Assembly: GCA_029961685.1 (NCBI GenBank)
Contig: JARWKL010000056.1
Location: 1-64,000 of the forward strand
Direction: 5' to 3'
From: Aristolochia californica
Lineage: Eukaryota > Streptophyta > Magnoliopsida > Piperales > Aristolochiaceae
Length of the DNA stretch: 64,000 nucleotides
Position numbers and translations under genes: made by a program. Each line of letters begins with the position of its first letter. Positions within the stretch are counted from its first letter, which is position 1. Under the pieces are notes generated by a model. The model worked only from the letters and a program-made list of their open reading frames with translations. It was not told the DNA's origin and did not search any database. This document shows positions 63,551-64,000 of this stretch, piece by piece.

Positions 63551-64000
63551 GTGTTTTAAAAATGGATATGCATGCTTGAAACATGTTAAAGATGCAAATG
63601 GCCTATGGATCCAAAGCTTTTAAAGAGAATAACATACGCTCATTAAATTATCTAGTGAACGTGCGGTGGGATATTTACCAGAGTCAAACAAGCCATTATT
63701 TTGCCCGTTTGCAAAAAGCTGACCTAACAATCATAGATGATTGTAAAGTGATTTTTCATTCGTAACGGGATGTATTATTGTAAGAAATGACTTACGGGTT
63801 GGGAGTCAACACTCAATTAAAAATCCCCCGCCTCCCCCTTTTCCCGACGATTGCAAAACCTGAGAACTAAAAACTGAAAAGACCTCACAATCCTGAAAAA
63901 TCATAGACACTCTTTGGAATTATATCTCTCCACATTTGTGCATTGTGCATCTCCATTTTAGATGTACACTTTTTTATTAAATCAAAATTTCTAGTTTTTC
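63551..64000 (+). repeat. HOR unit 25, partial (first 450 bp of monomer A, type Q')
   Basis: Cut by the window end inside monomer A. Q' marker T at 63573. The array clearly continues beyond the window. Confidence 0.96.

Larger units (their letters stand above)
1..64000 (+). repeat. Satellite DNA array with four-monomer higher-order repeat (about 2.65 kb HOR)
   Basis: The sequence is periodic at two scales. Recognisable but diverged copies recur about every 660 bp. Near-identical copies recur every 2638-2652 bp, which is every fourth monomer. All copies point the same way and no unique DNA separates them. There are 24 full HOR units and one partial unit, or 96 full monomers plus a 450-bp piece. 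Each monomer carries BamHI (GGATCC) and HindIII (AAGCTT) sites near its start. The sequence is AT-rich, with A-tracts of 7-9 bp and one C-rich tract per monomer. Known HOR satellites lie in eukaryotic heterochromatin, so a centromeric or subtelomeric role is plausible, but nothing in the sequence proves it. The family is not recognised. The phase used here, starting at GTGTTTTAAAA, is arbitrary. Confidence 0.98.

Noticed and set aside
1..64000. CRISPR-like or bacterial repeat array
   Set aside because: Repeats are about 660 bp and contiguous, with no short repeat/unique spacer alternation, no cas genes and no bacterial genes.
1..64000. Tandem transposon, LTR element or rDNA spacer origin
   Set aside because: I saw no terminal repeats, target-site duplications, transposase or reverse-transcriptase motifs, or rRNA sequence. 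An ancient origin from such an element cannot be excluded without a database search.

Overview
The whole 64 kb window is one uninterrupted head-to-tail satellite DNA array on the + strand. I find no gene, RNA gene, transposon, CRISPR array or unique sequence in it. The array has two levels. The basic monomer is about 655-673 bp and AT-rich. Four diverged monomers, here called A (661 bp), B (655 bp), C (673 bp or shorter) and D (663 bp), always follow in the order A-B-C-D and form a higher-order repeat (HOR) of about 2.65 kb. There are 24 complete HOR units, starting at 1, 2653, 5305, 7956, 10608, 13259, 15899, 18537, 21189, 23827, 26465, 29103, 31755, 34407, 37045, 39697, 42335, 44987, 47639, 50291, 52943, 55595, 58247 and 60899. 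A 25th is cut by the window end (63551-64000). Both window edges lie inside the array.

Kind of organism: a tens-of-kilobases homogenised satellite with HOR structure is typical of nuclear heterochromatin (centromeric, pericentromeric or subtelomeric) of a eukaryote. The monomer length and composition would suit a plant, but that is inference. I do not recognise the satellite family and cannot name a species or chromosomal position.

Layout. Units 1-6 (1-15898) are the varied part. Units 1 and 2 are an older, apparently identical pair. Unit 4 is an intermediate. Units 3 and 5 are near-twins on either side of unit 4. Unit 6 is transitional. Units 7-24 (15899-63550) belong to two young subtypes. 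Type P (2638 bp; units 7, 9, 10, 11, 14, 16) has a 14-bp deletion in monomer C and two linked point markers. Type Q (2652 bp; units 8, 12, 13, 15, 17-24) has an intact C with its own marker. P and Q are intermixed from 15899 to 42334, and only Q follows. Units 20-25 form a further subtype, Q', with one more change near the start of A. Homogeneity therefore rises from left to right.

How it evolved, as read from shared variants: short patchy gene-conversion tracts moved C-type sequence into B (one intermediate survives in unit 4) and D-type sequence into C. A slippage-like 14-bp deletion founded the P lineage, and whole HORs or HOR pairs were then duplicated. Several short motifs are kept in all four monomers: an 18-bp quasi-palindrome, a 47-bp box containing one CCCTAA, and BamHI/HindIII sites. 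A C-rich, pyrimidine-biased tract is kept in A, C and D but weakened in B. The open frames of about 60 codons in A and B show no sign of protein-level selection and are not annotated as genes.
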